Positions 6,009 through 7,945 of a DNA stretch of 7,945 nt are shown here, piece by piece. The notes under the pieces are model-generated. The model ran no database searches, was not told the origin of the DNA, and saw only the letters and a list, made by a program, of their open reading frames with translations. The stretch covers positions 1 to 7,945 of the forward strand of contig JAADFS010000045.1 in NCBI GenBank assembly GCA_013152795.1, written 5' to 3'. This DNA comes from Deferribacteres bacterium (lineage in GTDB: Bacteria > Nitrospirota > Thermodesulfovibrionia > UBA6902). A program made the position numbers and the translations under genes. The first letter of the stretch is position 1. The number at the start of each line of letters is the position of its first letter.

Positions 6009-7132
6009 GACCCGAGCCTTTCCTCTATCTCCCTGGTCCTGTCCTCCAGAACCTTCCGGAAGGACATGTAGTATCCCTTTAAATCCTCTTTATCCGCTTC
6101 GCTTCTGAGTCTTGCGAGTATTCCATCCAGCCTCTTTTTCTCCCGCATGAGGTTCCACCTGTAGAGCCTCTTCTTCATGACAAAAAGCCCTGTACCCGCT
6201 GCAATAAAGGCGGCAAGCACGGAGACCTGCCACAAACTGAAAAGGCCTTTGTGGGAAGGTGCCAGCACCTTGAATTTTATGTCCCTTAATCCACTGGCCT
6301 CCCAGACGTGGTAAGTGCCGTAGACGCCTCCTTCGAACTTCCTCTTCCCCTTGTGCAGCAGGCTTGAGGATTTCACCTTCCACTTTTCCTTGTTCTTGAA
6401 AAAGAGGGATATCTTCTTCAGCGGCGGGCCGTTATCGTCGACGTGCATGGACATGTCAAATACCCCTGTATCGCTCCTGACAAAATAGCTCAGGGATATG
6501 GAGCTTTCACCGGGCAGGATTTCATTCCGCGTCGCCAGTCCGCCGACAAGGGTATATATCCCCCGCTGGTCAAGCCCCCATACGTTGATCAGTGAATATC
6601 CTGCCGGAAGGGGAATGAAAAGCACCTGGTTTATCTTTAATTTGTCGTTGTACTTTCCTACATAAGTGAGCCTGCTGTTGTTTCTGATAATTATGGTGTC
6701 GTATACCATGACCGTCCTGTCATCGTGCGGCGTGATCATCATGGTCCTCTGGGTTATCTCCACCTTCCGGGCGTCGTCGGTTATTTCATATACGTTGAAA
6801 TTCAGCGTATAATCTTCCTGCCCCTTGGTTATCCGTATAAGCGGGGAATGATAGGCCACACCCCTGTAATTCACTTCACCCATAACCGCCTCACCGGGGG
6901 AGACATCCACTTCCCCCTCGAATATCCCCGAGGGGCCGGTCTGGAATTCATATGTCTTCAACACCCTCAGGTCTCCATACTTGTCCTGCTCGACAGAAAG
7001 TATTTTAAATGGGTATCCGGACAGGCTCTCACCCTTGGTGGCATTTGTTACGCTTACTTTCAGGGATACGGCAAATGCATCAGATGCTATCAATATGATT
7101 GAAAATATTATGAAGACAATTTTTTTCCGCAA
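6005..7132 (-). CDS. Unknown membrane-anchored periplasmic protein in the ccm operon
   Basis: I do not recognise this 375-residue protein as a named family. It has an n-region with RKK, a hydrophobic core and an AFA/VS cleavage site near residue 21, so a signal peptide is likely. Residues about 22-296 are a beta-rich periplasmic region; the first 100 or so (NATKGESLSGYPFKI... GPSGIFEGEV) look like an Ig-like or carboxypeptidase-regulatory-type fold. One membrane helix spans about 297-319, followed by KKR, which places the roughly 55-residue C-terminal helical, highly charged tail in the cytoplasm. The start is a TTG with GAGG close upstream, overlapping the ccmI-like gene by 25 nt. The stop overlaps the ccmA start (TTGA). 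Double overlap implies co-translation with Ccm proteins. An accessory role in apocytochrome handling or in linking CcmF/I to CcmAB is inference. Confidence 0.8.
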   Translation of the reverse strand: MRKKIVFIIFSIILIASDAFAVSLKVSVTNATKGESLSGYPFKILSVEQDKYGDLRVLKTYEFQTGPSGIFEGEVDVSPGEAVMGEVNYRGVAYHSPLIRITKGQEDYTLNFNVYEITDDARKVEITQRTMMITPHDDRTVMVYDTIIIRNNSRLTYVGKYNDKLKINQVLFIPLPAGYSLINVWGLDQRGIYTLVGGLATRNEILPGESSISLSYFVRSDTGVFDMSMHVDDNGPPLKKISLFFKNKEKWKVKSSSLLHKGKRKFEGGVYGTYHVWEASGLRDIKFKVLAPSHKGLFSLWQVSVLAAFIAAGTGLFVMKKRLYRWNLMREKKRLDGILARLRSEADKEDLKGYYMSFRKVLEDRTREIEERLGS

Positions 7133-7473
7133 ATCCTCAATACCTCTCTGGTGATATCCTTTTTCAGGGCTTCAGAAATCTCCCTTTTGGGCTTCAGCGC
7201 GATCTTCTCCGAAAGGTCCCTTTCCCGCTCAAGCACGTGGAGCGCCTCCCTCTTCAGGGATTCCCTTGTGGATATATAGTCCTCCCTGGTCAGCTTTCCC
7301 ATCTCATACTCGAAATCCACGTCCGATATTGCCCACAGCCCTTCTTTTTTGTCTCCCTGTATCCCCGCAAGCGCTCCCCTCCTTACAAAGGGCCAGTAAC
7401 TGTCCTGCGCGAGGGGCAGGAATATATAGGCAAGAAAGGCCAGCATTAAAACAAAAAATATTACAAGCATCAT
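7108..7473 (-). CDS. ccmI: Short CcmI-like cytochrome c biogenesis protein
   Basis: This 121-residue protein has one N-terminal membrane helix (about 2-19). A soluble segment follows with AISDVDFEYEMGKLTREDY at 48-66, closely resembling the conserved region after the first helix in CcmI/CycH proteins (typically L.DLEFDYE.GKL...DY). Classical CcmI continues with a second helix and a large periplasmic TPR domain that binds apocytochrome. Both are absent here, and the protein ends with a charged helix. It starts with an ATG overlapping the ccmF stop as ATGA (7470-7473), with AGGAG 5 nt ahead. A second ATG follows immediately. It overlaps the next gene by 25 nt. Placement right after ccmF supports a role in the heme ligation step. 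Family assignment is good for the motif, weaker for the function. Confidence 0.72.
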   Translation of the reverse strand: MMLVIFFVLMLAFLAYIFLPLAQDSYWPFVRRGALAGIQGDKKEGLWAISDVDFEYEMGKLTREDYISTRESLKREALHVLERERDLSEKIALKPKREISEALKKDITREVLRICGKKLSS

Positions 7474-7945
7474 TCAGCTCCTGTTCCTCTTAAATAAAGA
7501 ATAATATCTTTCTCCAGGATATCGACTTCCTCCTCCCTGCGCCTCCGGGGCAGAACCGCCCAGACAGTACCGAAGAGCACAACACCCGTGCCTATCCACA
7601 GCCATGAAATAATCGGGTTTATGACCACGGTCAATGTAATGGAGCCGTCCGTGTTCCAGCTTCCGAGGATAAGGTAGAGGTCCTCTGCCAGGCTGGTTAA
7701 AATAGCCACTTCCGTAGAGGGTTCCTGCTTCTTGTAGAATCTCTTCTCAGGCCGCAGTGTGCCCACGAATTTCCCTGACCGGTAGACCTCGATCAGAGAG
7801 CCCACGGCCTCATAGTTCCACTTTTCAAAGCTTGCCAGGTCTATGTATTTCAGACGGTAATGCTTTACCGTGACCTCCTGGCCTTTTTTCAGATTGAAAT
7901 CCTCCTTGTACTGGTAATAGCCGTAGCCTGCAAGCCCCAGTATTA
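7470..7945 (-). CDS. ccmF: Cytochrome c heme lyase CcmF, C-terminal part (partial, 5' end missing)
   Basis: The reading frame is open from the right edge to a TGA at 7472-7470, giving 157 complete residues of the C-terminus. The visible part has a hydrophobic start (ILGLAGYGYYQY), then a beta-rich periplasmic region with RLKYIDL, GKFVGTLRPEKRFY, a TEVAI strand and EDLYLILGSW. These match the end of CcmF/NrfE proteins, where RPE(K/R)RFY and DLY..LG are conserved. A final membrane helix (WLWIGTGVVLFGTVWAVL) and an RRRR-containing cytoplasmic tail follow. CcmF receives heme from CcmE and ligates it to CxxCH apocytochromes. The WWD domain and catalytic histidines lie outside the window. The stop overlaps the ccmI-like start. 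Confidence 0.92.
   Translation of the reverse strand, partial: ILGLAGYGYYQYKEDFNLKKGQEVTVKHYRLKYIDLASFEKWNYEAVGSLIEVYRSGKFVGTLRPEKRFYKKQEPSTEVAILTSLAEDLYLILGSWNTDGSITLTVVINPIISWLWIGTGVVLFGTVWAVLPRRRREEEVDILEKDIILYLRGTGAE

Overview
The window looks like chromosomal DNA of a Gram-negative (diderm) bacterium that makes c-type cytochromes and has anaerobic-style iron-sulfur chemistry. Base composition is intermediate. Taxonomy is inference only: System I cytochrome c maturation genes, a sulfhydrogenase/sulfite-reductase-type Fe-S protein and a SpeD-SpeE fusion would fit Nitrospirota or a deltaproteobacterial lineage, but nothing here proves it. I see no insertion sequence, phage gene or CRISPR array.

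Layout. (1) Minus strand, about 1-1178: an exported MORN-repeat protein, followed 24 nt later by a YrfG-type HAD nucleotidase cut by the left edge. (2) 1179-1446: a divergent intergenic region with a good sigma70-type promoter for the plus-strand unit and a pair of 8-bp direct repeats spaced 21 bp. (3) Plus strand 1447-2606: a bifunctional S-adenosylmethionine decarboxylase / aminopropyltransferase fusion (polyamine synthesis), with tRNA-Pro(UGG) starting only 9 nt after its stop codon. (4) 2646-2685: a hairpin placed to terminate transcription from both sides. (5) Minus strand 7945-2681: a tightly packed cytochrome c maturation operon, read as ccmF (C-terminal part only), short ccmI-like gene, unknown membrane-anchored periplasmic protein, ccmA, ccmB, ccmC, ccmD, then a dicluster Fe-S protein of the sulfhydrogenase beta / AsrA type.

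How the genes work together. CcmA and CcmB with CcmC and CcmD form the machinery that loads heme onto CcmE (outside the window). CcmF with a CcmH/CcmI-type partner ligates heme to apocytochrome in the periplasm. The 375-residue protein between ccmI and ccmA overlaps both neighbours, so it is probably translated with them and is a candidate extra Ccm factor. The Fe-S protein lies 84 nt beyond ccmD and may or may not share the operon's function.

The most interesting gene is the SpeD-SpeE fusion. Its decarboxylase half keeps the residues of an active pyruvoyl enzyme. Its transferase half carries active-site motifs more like animal spermine synthase than like ordinary spermidine synthase. Animal spermine synthase itself has a SpeD-like N-terminal domain.
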